Assembly (NCBI RefSeq): GCF_949987535.1
Contig: NC_080079.1
Coordinates: 49,401,000 to 49,464,999 of the forward strand
Direction: 5' to 3'
DNA length: 64,000 nt
Source: Balaenoptera acutorostrata
Lineage: Eukaryota > Chordata > Mammalia > Artiodactyla > Balaenopteridae
Shown here piece after piece: positions 1 to 10,714 of this stretch (its first letter is position 1; the number at the start of each line of letters is the position of its first letter). Below the pieces are notes generated by a model. It was not told the origin of the DNA, made no database searches, and saw only the letters and a list, made by a program, of their open reading frames with translations. The translations under genes were made by a program, and so were the position numbers.

Positions 1-194
1 TTGGTTTCTGCTCTTGTCTTTATTCCCTTTTTTGTTTTAGGATTCCTCTTATCCTTTAGTTTCTTAAAATGGAAGCTTAAGAGTACTGATTTGAGGACTG
101 CTTTTTATAATATAAACACTTAATACCATAATTTACCTTTAAAGCAGCACTTCAGAGCTTCATCCCACAATTTTTTTTACCATCAAATCTATAC

Positions 195-535
195 TTAATA
201 ATAATAAAAGCAAAATTTTACATAGAGCTTACTTTATGCTGGGTCCTGTTTCAAGTGCTTATACTCTTTTAATCCTCACAACAGTCCTGTGAAGGTTTTC
301 TAATTGTTTATGGATAGAGAGTAAATTCAGTCCCTGTTACTACATCTTGGCTGGAAGTATAAGTCCCATTTACTCATTTTGTCTGATGTTGCATTATGTT
401 AAGAAAGGACCTATTGTTTTTCCATTTTACACATGACAGAATTGAGTCTTTAAAGGTTACCTATGGTTGCAAAGTTAGTAAAGAGTAAAGTGAGGTTTGT
501 TTTTTTTTAGAGTGAGGATTTGAGTCCTTCATCCA
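195..535 (-). repeat. MIR SINE, reverse orientation, split
   Basis: The plus strand shows the reverse complement of a MIR: a stretch like 'taatcctcacaacagtcctg' near 270 and 'cattttacacatgacagaa' near 425, then a degraded 'ggttgcaaagttagtaaag' near 470. About 100 bases of unrelated sequence (300-415) separate the two halves. MIRs are ancient tRNA-derived SINEs shared by all mammals. The family is recognised from these phrases. Edges are approximate. Confidence 0.65.
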
Positions 536-564
536 TACACTATATTGAGTCCAAAATAAAACAA

Positions 565-1145
565 GTCTTGGTGCTGAAGAAGACATGAAGGAAGAGGTCA
601 AGTTACAAACGTGTTGTGTCTTAAGCATGTTGAGTCTGAGATACCTCACTGAGACATCCAAATGGAAATATCAATTTGGTAGCTAGATACAGAATTGGAC
701 CTCAGAGAAGTCTAGGTGAAAAATATAAATTTATGAGTTGGCACTGTTATTGAAGCAATGAGAAAGAATATTACTCAAGAGGATATAGTAGTAAGAAAAG
801 AAAGGCCTAAGAGTCAGCTTTGTGGATACCCACATTTAATGAGCAATTAGAGAAAGATAAGCCAACAAAGAAGTCAGAGAAGATGTAGCCAGAGACATAC
901 ACAGAAAACGAGGAGAACACACTGAAGAAGCCAAAGGAAGAGTGTTTTCAAGAACAGAATGGCCAATAGTATTGAATGCTACAGAAATATCAAATAAGTA
1001 GAGTGATGGGGGTAGAAGGGTATTAGAATAGAATGATGGGGGTAGAAGGTAGATTGGAATGAGCTTAGGTGTGAATAGGATATGATTTTAGAAATAAGTT
1101 AAGCGGGTATAACTACTTCTTTAGAGAAGTTGATGGACAAGACAC
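565..1145 (-). repeat. L2 LINE fragment, reverse orientation
   Basis: Phrases such as 'gagacatccaaatggaaata' near 652 and the track around 870-1080 match the reverse complement of the L2 reverse-transcriptase region. The same family and orientation recur at 61840-63080. A short internal duplication of 'gatgggggtagaagg' lies at about 1003-1050. The copy is heavily decayed and has no long reading frame. Confidence 0.6.
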
Positions 1146-1149
1146 GAGG

Positions 1150-1858
1150 AAATTGATGGAGAAAGGTATATGGTCAATGGAGGATGATTAGATTAGATAT
1201 TATATATAATATACTACAGCATAGCATGCATAATATATATAACATAAAGACAACCTGATCATATTTATCTGCTAATAGAAAAGACCCATAAAGATAGGAA
1301 GGGTGACACTAGGAGAGTGAAAAAGAAACCTGAGGTTTCAGTTAGCATAATATCTCTGAAAAGGTGGAAAGAAATGGGATCCAAAGCACATTGTGTGGCC
1401 ATACAGAGATACTAATGCAGCACTGCCATCAGAAAATACCTTCAGAAGACTGAGACAGAAGGAACAATTTCTAAGATAAGGGCATTAAGGATACTGGTGA
1501 GATTTACACAGGATTCATTTGGTGTACTGTTCTCTCCATAAGGAAGCTGGAACAGGAAGAGTGTGAGGAGGAAATGATATGGAGTCTGAAAATTCATTTC
1601 CCTACTCAAAAAGGCCTCTTTGTGGATTAAAACCAAAGAAACTATAGTTATAGAATTTAGATGTGACTGGTCATGAGGCTCATAGGAATAAAAGAAAAGA
1701 TAGGCATTATTATGCCATTTAATAGAGGAGTAGCTGAGGCTCAAAGTGGTTAACATGCAACAGAATGTTGTGGACATACTGAGTTTCAGCTTTAGCTTTC
1801 AAAATAGTCCTCTGCAAGAACACTACACTCATGTCAATGCGGTTAAATTATCATCCCC
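1150..1858. other. Unannotated AT-rich stretch
   Basis: An AT-rich segment with a simple 'atatataatata'-like patch near 1200-1245. A pyrimidine-rich splice-acceptor-like site is visible on the minus strand ending at 1547, but the frame after it is short and its donor is poor. No repeat family or gene is recognised. Confidence 0.4.
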
Positions 1859-1859
1859 A

Positions 1860-2130
1860 AACTCTTTCACCTGATTTACTCATTTCCCTTTCTTTTTTGG
1901 GAAATACTTTGACCTCTTTTTTGTAGCTATCCAAATTCTACCTACCAAAGACTAGCTTAAATATAATCTTCATGAAGCCTTTTCCAGCTTGAACCTAATT
2001 TCTCATCAAAACTACCCTGCTGTATATTTAGATATGCAGATTTTACTGCCAGACTGTGGTCTTTCTGAGGGCAAGGACTGTGTCTCCTACACTCTCAGAT
2101 TTCCAAAACATGTCAGCTCTTCAAAAGAGG
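1860..2130 (+). repeat. L2/CR1-type LINE 3' fragment
   Basis: The segment contains 'atcttcatgaagccttttcc' near 1966 and 'gagggcaaggactgtgtctc' near 2066, typical of L2/L3 3' regions. It is decayed and non-coding. Assignment to L2 rather than L3/CR1 is uncertain. Confidence 0.5.
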
Positions 2131-2610
2131 TATAATTTAATAAGTAACTGCTAAAAATGTTAACCAAGAATGTGAACCTTTTTTAAAGTAACAAATCACT
2201 TTTAAAAGTTCTGTTTATCTTTACCATTGTTTTCCTTCATAAGCAAGAAAAAAAAAAAGGCTGAATTAGGCTTTTATAACTCAAGGTTTATTTCTTTAAT
2301 GTCTATACAAGAAACAAGACTCAACTGCTATCAGGCTGGCCCATCCATAAAATGGTTGGTCTGGTGAGCCTGAATGTAGAGACAAACGAGTTAAACTAAG
2401 TAGTTATATAAAAAGTACTCAGGGAAAAAAGAGTGAGTTCAATAGAGCCATAAAGCCAGGCCTCACAGACAACTGTAAAATAATTCAGGCAATGCCACAA
2501 AGTTCATAATTCAAGCTCTAATCATCAGATAATCTTGACAATACGTCACTGGGGTGAATTGGAGCCTATCTATCTTTACTCATCTTGCTTTTATGGCTAC
2601 CAGCAGACTC
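2130..2610. other. Unannotated stretch
   Basis: No gene, RNA or confident repeat is seen. There is one short A-run near 2248. Confidence 0.35.
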
Positions 2611-2611
2611 C

Positions 2612-3222
2612 CTCTGTGATGGTTAATTTTGCGTGTCAAATTGACTAGGCCACAGGGTACACAGATATTTGGTCAAACATTACTCTAGGTGATTCTGTGA
2701 GGGTGTGTGGATGACTTTAACATTTAAAATTTAAGTCAATAGATTGAGTAAAGCATATTGCTCTCCTCAATGTAGGCGGGCCACATCCAAACAGCTGAAG
2801 GCTTGAATAAAAATGAAAAGGTTTATTCTCCTGCAAGTAGAAGGGAACTCCTCCTACCTGACTACCTTCAGGCTAGGATATCATTTTTTTCATGCTTTCA
2901 GACTAGAACTGAAATATTGAGTCTTGAGCCTGCTGGCCTTCAGGCTAGAACTTAACATCATCGGCTATTCTGGGTCTCAGGCCTTCAGACTTAGACTAGT
3001 GTTATATCAGCTTTCTGGGTCTCCAGAGTGCGAACTGTAGATCTTGGAATTTGTCAGCCTCTATTATCTCTCTCTCTCTCTCTCTCTCGCCCCTCCCTCC
3101 CCCATCCATCCATCCACCCATCCATCCATCCATACATCCATCCATCCATCCATCTACCCACCCACCCACCCACCCGCCCATCACATTGGTTCGCTGGAGA
3201 ACCTTGACTAATATAACATCTC
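2612..3222 (+). repeat. Old LTR-like repeat (family A)
   Basis: It begins with 'tgatggttaattttgcgtgt' near 2617 and ends with 'ctggagaaccttgactaata' near 3193. Repeated 'ggccttcagactagaac'-like phrases lie between. I recognise this as an old mammalian LTR-type repeat, possibly ERVL/MaLR, without being sure of the subfamily. A composite microsatellite has expanded near its 3' end. A second, poorer copy lies at 51820-52212. It carries no coding sequence. Confidence 0.6.
3066..3180 (+). repeat. Composite microsatellite (TC)n-(CATC)n-(CCCA)n
   Basis: About 22 bases of TC repeats (3067-3088) are followed by a C-rich spacer, about 50 bases of CATC units (3103-3154) and about 26 bases of CCCA units (3155-3180). 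The tetranucleotide tract is open in several frames on both strands, giving Ser-Ile-His-Pro or Met-Asp-Gly-Trp patterns. These frames are artefacts of the repeat. Confidence 0.95.
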
Positions 3223-3284
3223 ACTCTACTCTGAAATTTTCTTCTGTATAACTCTTGGCTTCTACTACCTCATGACGGCTGCAT

Positions 3285-3590
3285 GCTGACTTTTCCCTCA
3301 TCATCTTCTACTTAGGACTCTGCTCAAACATCAGCTTCTCAGAAATGCCTTACATGATTAACCTATCTAAAATAGTACCCTCTAATCACACACCCTCTTC
3401 CTCAGCCTGCTTCATTTTTCTTCAAAGCACTTACACTACTGACATCTATTACATGCTACTTATCTGTCCCCTCAACGTAAGTTGCATGAAAGCATGAAAC
3501 TTGCTCTGTTCATGATTAAATCACCAGAGCCTAGAATAGTAACTGGCAAATATTAGGCATTCAAATAGGTGTTGAATGAACAACAAATGA
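3285..3590 (+). repeat. L2 LINE 3' end
   Basis: It has 'ctctgctcaaacatcagctt' near 3318, 'cctatctaaaatagtaccct' near 3362 and an ending like 'ggtgttgaatgaacaa', the classic L2 3' end. It sits just downstream of the family A LTR-like element. Confidence 0.8.
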
Positions 3591-3599
3591 ACAAACTGT

Positions 3600-4730
3600 A
3601 ACTATAAGTTCCCATTACGAACTGTCCATCATTCTCCTCCTCTCAAGGAGTAATTTACCGGAGAAAAAAGAGATATGTGCTTGATTAGTTTAATGCCCAT
3701 TACTGCTGTTTGTGCAGTTTTCATACCAGGCCACTTCACAGACTACTACCCTTGGGTCAAAGGCCTGCCCTGGGCTTATCAATTATGGCCAAGGTGGCAG
3801 AACCACATTCTACAGTATCCATCTATGCTAAGGAATTGCTTAGGGCTGCTTTCTCAGCAAGTAGGTAATAGCCTTTAAAATGAGGTTAGGTCTAACTAAT
3901 GAAGTCTGACTACTTTCAGATTATAGTCAGAGATTCCTGGCCTCACACCTAAGTCAATGTTTCAAAATTCCTATTAAATTTAACATCACTCTTAAAAGCC
4001 CTCAAGTGGCCTCTAGAGCAGATCTCAACTGCCACTATGTAAATGCATCTATTTCAGTTCCACATATTTTTCAAAGCTTATTCTTCAATTATATTTGAAG
4101 TAATTAATACAGAAATACCATTATGTCATATACTAACATGGCCCACTCCAACAACAGATTTGTCCACAATTAAATTGACATAAGTAGAAACAATATATCA
4201 AATATAAGGTGCATTCTAGGGTAATCTCCTCTCCCTCCTTTCCCCAAAATAAGTTGTGGTCGATTAGCTATTTCTGTCTCTCACAAACAATGCTTTCTTT
4301 CTTTCCCTAGGAAGGAGAGTCCCCACTGGGTGGTGTGCAAGCAGTACAAAATCTTGGGCTTTGTAATTTCTCTTCTATAACAAGGCAGTAGACCCAATAT
4401 GAACAATGAGCCAGCCCAGGTCTAAGCACATGCTGGAGGGCTCAGGTTGAGACATGATGATCGGGCTTCAGACACAGCTGTTACTAGCACCAAACTAAGA
4501 AAACCAGACTTTAATCACTAGTACAATTAGCACATTCTTTAGCTACCCACGAGTGGAGAAAGAAATTATTCCAGCCAAGAGATAACCCTGGTGTCCGGAC
4601 CACTATGAATTCTTTCTATTAGGAGAACCAGAGCCCCACCCACAAAGAAGGTAGGGGAAAGAAGGCCTGGTTTGTACTTCCGCAATTGGATTTTGTACAA
4701 TCTACTCATAAAATAGATTTAATTCTTTTT
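3600..4730. other. Unannotated stretch
   Basis: A short plus-strand open frame (3675-3878) has no recognisable motif. A good pyrimidine tract plus AG lies on the plus strand near 4310, but no convincing donor closes an open exon downstream. No repeat family was recognised. Confidence 0.35.
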
Positions 4731-4734
4731 TGTG

Positions 4735-5222
4735 TGTGTAAATTTTTTTAACTGAAATACAGTTGATTTACAATGTTGTGTCAGTTTCAGGTGTACAGCA
4801 AAGTGATTCAGTATATACATATTCTTTTTCAGATTTTCCCTTATAAGTTATTACAAAATATTGAGTATAGTTCTCTGTGCTATAGAATAGGTCCTTGTTA
4901 GTTATCTGTTTTATATATAGTAGTGTGTATATGTTAATCCCAAATTCCTAATTTATCCCTCCCCTATTCCTTCCCCTTTGGTAACCACAAATTTGTTTTC
5001 TATGTCTGCAGGTCTATTTCTGTTTTGCAAATAAGTTCAATTTGTATTTTTTTTTTTTTTTAGATTGCACATATAAGCAATATCATATAATATTTGTCTT
5101 TCTCTGTCTGGCTTACTTCACTTAGTATGATAATCTCTAGGTCCATCCACGTTGCTGCAAATGGCATTATTTCATTCTTCTCTATGGCTGAGTAATATTC
5201 TATTGTATATCCATACCTTAAT
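4735..5222 (-). mobile_element. L1 LINE 3' end, reverse orientation
   Basis: The plus strand reads as the reverse complement of an L1 tail: 'cagttgatttacaatgttgt' near 4760, 'tcaggtgtacagcaaagtga' near 4787 and 'taggtccatccacgttgctg' near 5138. Only the end of ORF2 and the 3' region remain (5' truncated). No long reading frame survives. Confidence 0.9.
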
Positions 5223-5224
5223 TG

Positions 5225-7240
5225 AGGTTACTTGAGTAGGTTTTTTACATTCCAACCACAAAATAATGCTTAGACAGGTATCCCTTCACAATTTCTGTAC
5301 TTTGAGGATGACTTTAGCTACATGAAAACCTCAGAACTAGTTTCTAAGATTTAGATATTCAAATTATTTATTAAAGATCTCAAGACTTTATAGCAGTGTC
5401 CTCAGCCATAAAGTAACAGGCTGCTGGCTACTTTTTAAACAAATGATGATAATACACTTTATGTAATGGAACCCAATATGGTTATGAAATTATCATCAAC
5501 ATTTCAGTTAGATGGTATCCAAAATTTTTAAATTACTTTGTTCTCAAAACGGCAAAAATCTCAAAATATTAGGAAACTGGCTCTGGGCTGCTCAACTGTA
5601 TTTAGATTATTAATGTTAGTGGCTAAAATGCAATGCCAATATTCTCAATGACATTCAATTCAATAAAAACAGGTAATCTAATTTGTAAGAATATACTATT
5701 TCCCAAGATACTCAAAAGATATTTTCATTTTAAAGTTAAAAAAATTCATACTTGTAAATTCCTATAAAATTTTTATGAGTTCTTATACAAGAAAGAATAC
5801 ATAGTTTTAAGGGTACCTTTGTACAGTGCAGTACCTGGGTAAATTCTTCCACTATCCAAAAAATTGATCATGCAAAATAACTTATTCCTTGAGAAAGATT
5901 CAAATGCCTGCCATTTTCTAATAACTTTTGCCAAGTCTTTTAGTAATAAGATTCTAGGCTCACAAGAGAAGAAAATGTTGATCGCATTCAACCACCACCA
6001 GAGACACTTTCTAAAACCACAAACTGGGAATAGCAAATGAGAAGTGTCCCAGATGCATCTTACAGGGAATTTTATTAATGTTAGTTAATTCCACATATAA
6101 TTACCACTAGTTTATCTTGCCAGCAATGGAATTATGATCAGAATTTTTAAAAAGTGCTAGCTGGTGTTAGAAGAAAATGATTCCATGACAAACAGCTTTC
6201 TGTAATTAAATGTGCCTGTTCCCAGCAGGAAAAAACAAAACAAAACAAAACACTGAATTTCAGAGTAAATTACACCATTTTTCAGAATCTGTAAGCTCAG
6301 CAAGACGGGGAGAAAAAAAGCATTTCCATTTGATTGTATTAACCAGGTATGACAAATCTAAGTTGAAGATTTGCAAGAATAGTAAAAAGGTTTAATTGTC
6401 CAGCTACAAAACTATAATCAATCACTCAGAAACAGCTTTAATTTTAAGCTCTATCTCATCTTCAAGTTGCCCTTCACTGGCTAAGACCTACAGCTTGGGT
6501 CATAAAAATCTCTTTTTTCACTACTAACACAGTAAGAGCAACAAAAGCCAGAGACTAAAAACAGATTTTTTTCCTGCATAAATCTATAGCAGATATTAAG
6601 TGTTTTCTCCTCTAATCTTCTCCCCCCTCAGACCCTCTAAAGAGATATATGACTTTCAGGAGTAGTTCAATAACCTACATATGGAAAAACCTCATGAAGT
6701 CACTTAGAAGACAATTTAAACATAACATGGGTGTCCAACATGCCAACTGGCAGAAGTGATAAAATGACTAGCTTTTTTTTGGTTTGGATCTTTCGATTCA
6801 CAAATGTTAACAGTGCTAACTACTCTAAGTATATTTATTTGTTCCTAAAGAACTCTCTAATTCTCTAACAATTTTAAGCTATAACACAGTCAAATACTTT
6901 GAAGGAAAAAGATTCTTGAATAATAACGTCAACTGACTTAGAAGAAGCCATCAAAAAACAAGGCACACGGGAAGCACTCAGTATAAGAACAAGTCCTAAC
7001 AGTGCTCAGAAGGTCCTAGCAGTATTACAGTGCTGAGTAATAATCACTAATTATGATATTCCTGAGGCTTTAAGAAATTAAATGACCAGTGTACTCCATT
7101 TCAGGAAGCCAGAAGCTGGCTAATAAAATTTTTTAAAGCAAAGTTATGTTTTTTAAATGTCAGTATACTGGGGAGATTTTAAAAATCACATATAATACCC
7201 ATCATTCATTGGCAATAAACCTGTTGCCAAAAAGTCACAG
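5225..7240. other. Unannotated AT-rich stretch around the candidate exon
   Basis: About 2 kb with no recognised repeat, apart from small A-runs and an 'aaaacaaaac' tract near 6230. It holds the candidate minus-strand exon at 5835-5958. The lack of recognisable repeats is compatible with, but does not show, conserved unique sequence. Confidence 0.4.
5835..5958 (-). CDS. Candidate internal coding exon, gene not identified
   Basis: On the minus strand a pyrimidine tract (cattttcttctcttgtgag) ends in AG at 5959-5960. It is followed by 124 bases with exactly one open frame and a CAG/GTACTG donor (GT at 5834-5833). The frame would encode about 41 residues, with pieces such as LLLKDLAKVIRKWQAFESF and NKLFCMINFLDSGRIYP. 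The first part looks helical and basic. I do not recognise the protein. The flanks are not a known repeat. The strand matches the CpG-island promoter at 60.5 kb, so it could be an exon of that gene. A 124-base exon shifts phase, so neighbouring exons must compensate, and I could not find them. It could also be a chance open segment or a decayed exon. Confidence 0.3.
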
Positions 7241-10200
7241 TTAATCCTCACATCTTTACAATCTCCTTTCATGTTCCACTATTTCTTGACCCCTCTGGAG
7301 AGCCACTCAAGAATTCCCAAATCCAGTGGCCTGTTCAGTCAACTCCTCTTTAACTTCTCTTAAGTTTCTCTGTAAATTGCTCAAACCTTGCAAGCACGTT
7401 TTCTCTACTTCCCACTCCTTAAATGCACACCATGCCTAATACCACCTTATCACTCTATATATTACGCTTCCTTGGTAAAGTCATAGCTTCAATTATGACT
7501 CCCAATTTCGTTTCCAGCCCTGACCTCTCTCCTATATTTTCAACTGCCTCTTGATCATCTCAGTATGGATATTCCATGGGTATTCAAACTCTAAATAGTG
7601 AAGATCAAACTTTTCTTCCTTCCAAAACTCACTCTTCCTTACACATCTATTTCTATTAGCAGCAGTACTATTCTTCCAGCAACACAGGATGCAACTGTCC
7701 AAAGAAACTACTGTTTCATTTTCCTTTAGTGTCACCTTCATTTTAGGATCAGTCTCACACTGAGCTACTCTCACTTATGTTCTGCACGTAAGGATTCCCA
7801 CCCAGGCCTTTAAGAACTCTACTTTCCTGTTAGTCCTCTCATGTTTTTACTTCTTTCATTCCTCAGCTTATGGCCCATTAGATAGACCACCACTATGACA
7901 ATAACCCTGCCCTAATCTCTCCTAATGCACCAACCTGAAATCGCACAGCACAAACCAAACTAGCTGTCTCCTTTTGAGCGTATACATAGACTGCTGAACA
8001 AAAACCACAATGGTCCATAGTGCTTTTAAGTTCAAGGCCTTCAATCTAACCCAGGCAGAAAATTCTAGATTTCCCCTAGTCAGCTATCCCCTCTAATTTC
8101 TACAAGGTCTATTTCAAAGAGTCCCACTGCTCCTTACATCTTCAACCCTACCTTACTTGTAGATAATCCCAATCCCTTGCCAGAGAAAAGTCAGGAAATA
8201 ACTTCTTCCCTTTACTAAACCAGGGTCCAAATACTTACTTTTGCTTCATTCTTCACTATTACAATGTAACAGTACTCTGAATAACTCTCCTGATCTTACT
8301 CAAGTAATCATCAGTCTTTCTCCTAGCACTCAAATATGATTAAGACCCTGCTATTTAAAAACAAAAATACATACATACTTTAAAACCCTATTTCACTGTC
8401 AAAAACAATCACTAGTTATTGATCCCTCTCCCTCCTTCCTCTCACAGCCAAATTTCTCAAGCACTGTTTATATCTGCTGTTTTGATCTCTTTACTGCCCC
8501 CACCAAGAGTCCTCAACCCTCTGCTTCTACTTTCACCACTTCCATTAACTCATTCACCAACGTCATCAACAAGCTCCTTGCTCTGAAACCCAACAAAACT
8601 TGACTCCTTATGCTGCTCAGCAGTAACTGGCACTGTTCACCATATTCTCCTGTCTGAAACACTCTCTTTTCTTGGATTCCCCAAAACACTGCATACTCCT
8701 GATTTTTCTTACCTTCTGTTCCTTCTCAGTCTTCCCTTATAGGTTCATTTCCCCTACCAGCCCTCAAAAATGACTCTCTTCAGGGTTGTCTTCGCTCTCT
8801 TCCCTTGTTAACACTCTCCCAGGGCAATCTCACCCACTCTTACAGCTTCAGCTAGCATGTAAAACTAGCTTTCAAACATTTACCTACCACTGAGATTTTT
8901 CCTCTGCTCTAAATGTATACATTCAGTGGTCCATTACACATTTCCACTTACATGTCTCAAAGCTACCTCAAACTCTGCATGTGCAAAAATGAATAATTCA
9001 CTCCATCTCCTTCAATCCCCACCAAATTTGCCTCTCCTATGTCCTTCCAGCTCAGGGAATGCTATCATCATCCACTCAGTTATACAAGCCAGAAACACAG
9101 ACATTATCCTTGTTTCTTTATCCTCCCATATCCACTTACCATGCAGTTCTGGAGAGTCAATCTTTAATCTACCACAAATTCATTCTCTTCTTACTCACCT
9201 CTCTAACTCAGGTCAACATTAACTATTGCTTGCATTGCTGTATTCTCCTAAAGGGGCCTCTAATCCCCTTGCCCCTAATTCTTCACTCTGATGCCAGAGT
9301 GATCTTAAGTTGGTTCATTCTGAGAAATCTGTCCAGCCTACAACTCACTGCACCCCCTTAATTGTGACAGGGGTGGGCTTTGAAGCAGTTATACTTATTC
9401 TATATGCTCTACTGGCCATAGATGATTAGACCAAGGGGAGATAACTGAGATAATGAGCCAATAAGACTCTCTCCAGGGGATCTGGAATTGGGAGAAAAGC
9501 TAAGAGGGGCTGTGGGTTAGCTTTGTAGTTAGAGAAGCCAGGTATACAAAGAAAAAACAATGTATCATGAGCTAGAGACAAGACATGCAGTGATGAGGGA
9601 GAGCAAGAGCAAAAGCACCTGATATTAATTGATAACCATTTCTGGTTCTAGACCTTTGTGAGGTCCAGCTGTACTTCCTACCCCTGTATATGCTGAACTT
9701 CCCTGGACCACTTTCTTTGCCTTTGGCTTAAGTTTCTTACTTAGACTAAAATATCCATAACTGAAATAATTGTTCTAACATGCACATTTGACCCTGAATC
9801 CCCCTTGCCTAAAACCATACCGTGTTTACCTTCTGCTCAAAGGATAAAGGCCAAACCTTTCATTAGGATTTTTCAGTACTCTGGATGATTTGGTCCTGGC
9901 CTCCTCTCCAATCCCAAAATATAGCCACAATGAACTTCTATCAGTTCCACAATGTATTACTGTCTCTCTCTCATTTCCAAGCTGATACACAGTTTCTTTT
10001 TGCCTGCAACATACTTCGCCCTGCTTATTTTCCCTGGTCAAGACCTACTCATCCATAAGACTTCAAGATTAGTAGTCAGGACACTCATTGCCAGGGCACA
10101 CTGGCCTTCTATGGCAGCATATGCATCACCCTAAATTGTAAACATCTGGGTTTCCCACTGGACTAAAACCCATAAGGGCAAAGAGTATGTGTTTTGTTCA

Positions 10201-10255
10201 CACTTGTGTTCCCAGAATTGTACAGAAGATACCCAAATATTTATGAATGAATTAA
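7240..10255 (+). repeat. Long degraded L2 LINE
   Basis: A C/T-rich tract of about 3 kb follows the L2 reverse-transcriptase to 3' layout. It includes 'cactgttcaccatattctcc' near 8631, 'gtccttccagctcagggaat' near 9041, 'gatgccagagtgatcttaag' near 9290, and a closing part with 'ggactaaaacccataagggc' and 'tatttatgaatgaatta'. A non-L2 block (9365-9800) interrupts it. Small frames survive (for example 8926-9361, plus strand) but are broken by stops, so the element is dead. Confidence 0.75.
9365..9800. other. Unclassified insert inside the L2
   Basis: The L2 match breaks after 'caactcactgcacccc' and resumes with 'cataccgtgtttaccttctg'. The block between contains 'actctctccaggggatctgg' and looks like an old interspersed repeat, possibly LTR or DNA type. 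I see no clear terminal repeats or target-site duplication. Confidence 0.4.
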
Positions 10256-10319
10256 TCTAATCGATGGACAAATAATGGTGATTTTACTCTGATAATCTTG
10301 ATAAAATGTTCGACTTCCG

Positions 10320-10640
10320 AAGACACTATCTTACCGAACCTCGTTTCTTCTTCTCTAAACTACTTCAATGAATTCTTAACTAATCTCCCTGCCTAATTTC
10401 ACCCCACTCAAATCCATCTGCTATCTCCTGTAGCAAGTGGGTACTACAAGAGACATTAGCTCTCTCCTCTGCTTAAAAACTGCCTCTAGAACAAAGTTCA
10501 TCCAAATAGACTACTTTTAATTTCTTGAACATGTCAAACTTTTCTGCCTTTTTGCCTCTGTTTCTTTCTGAGAAATGACCATCACCATCCTTTCTAAGTG
10601 TTCAAATATAAGCCATCATATAAGGCCAGGAAATTATAAT
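10320..10640 (+). repeat. L2 LINE fragment
   Basis: Decayed plus-strand L2 sequence: 'ctaatctccctgcctaattt' near 10381 and 'ctctcctctgcttaaaaact' near 10461. It may be a second L2 copy, or a displaced piece of the larger element to its left. Confidence 0.5.
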
Positions 10641-10714
10641 TTTTATCTTAATTTTATCTGTACTTCTCAAGACACTTAATATTTTTTATGTTATACTAAA
10701 AGTTGCCTATATAT

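Noticed and set aside
1495..1546. Possible minus-strand exon with a strong pyrimidine-rich acceptor
   Set aside because: The donor (ACCA/GTATCC) is weak, the open frame is short and ends at a stop, and its phase does not fit directly after the 5835-5958 candidate.
3051..3251. Open frames rich in Ser-Ile-His-Pro (plus) and Met-Asp-Gly-Trp (minus)
   Set aside because: They are direct translations of the CATC tetranucleotide repeat, which is open in several frames.
3675..3878. 67-residue plus-strand open frame
   Set aside because: No domain, no splice or promoter context, and no related sequence recognised. Length is within chance.
4311..4390. Plus-strand exon after the tract 'ctttctttctttccctag'
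   Set aside because: The acceptor looks good but no convincing donor follows before an in-frame stop.
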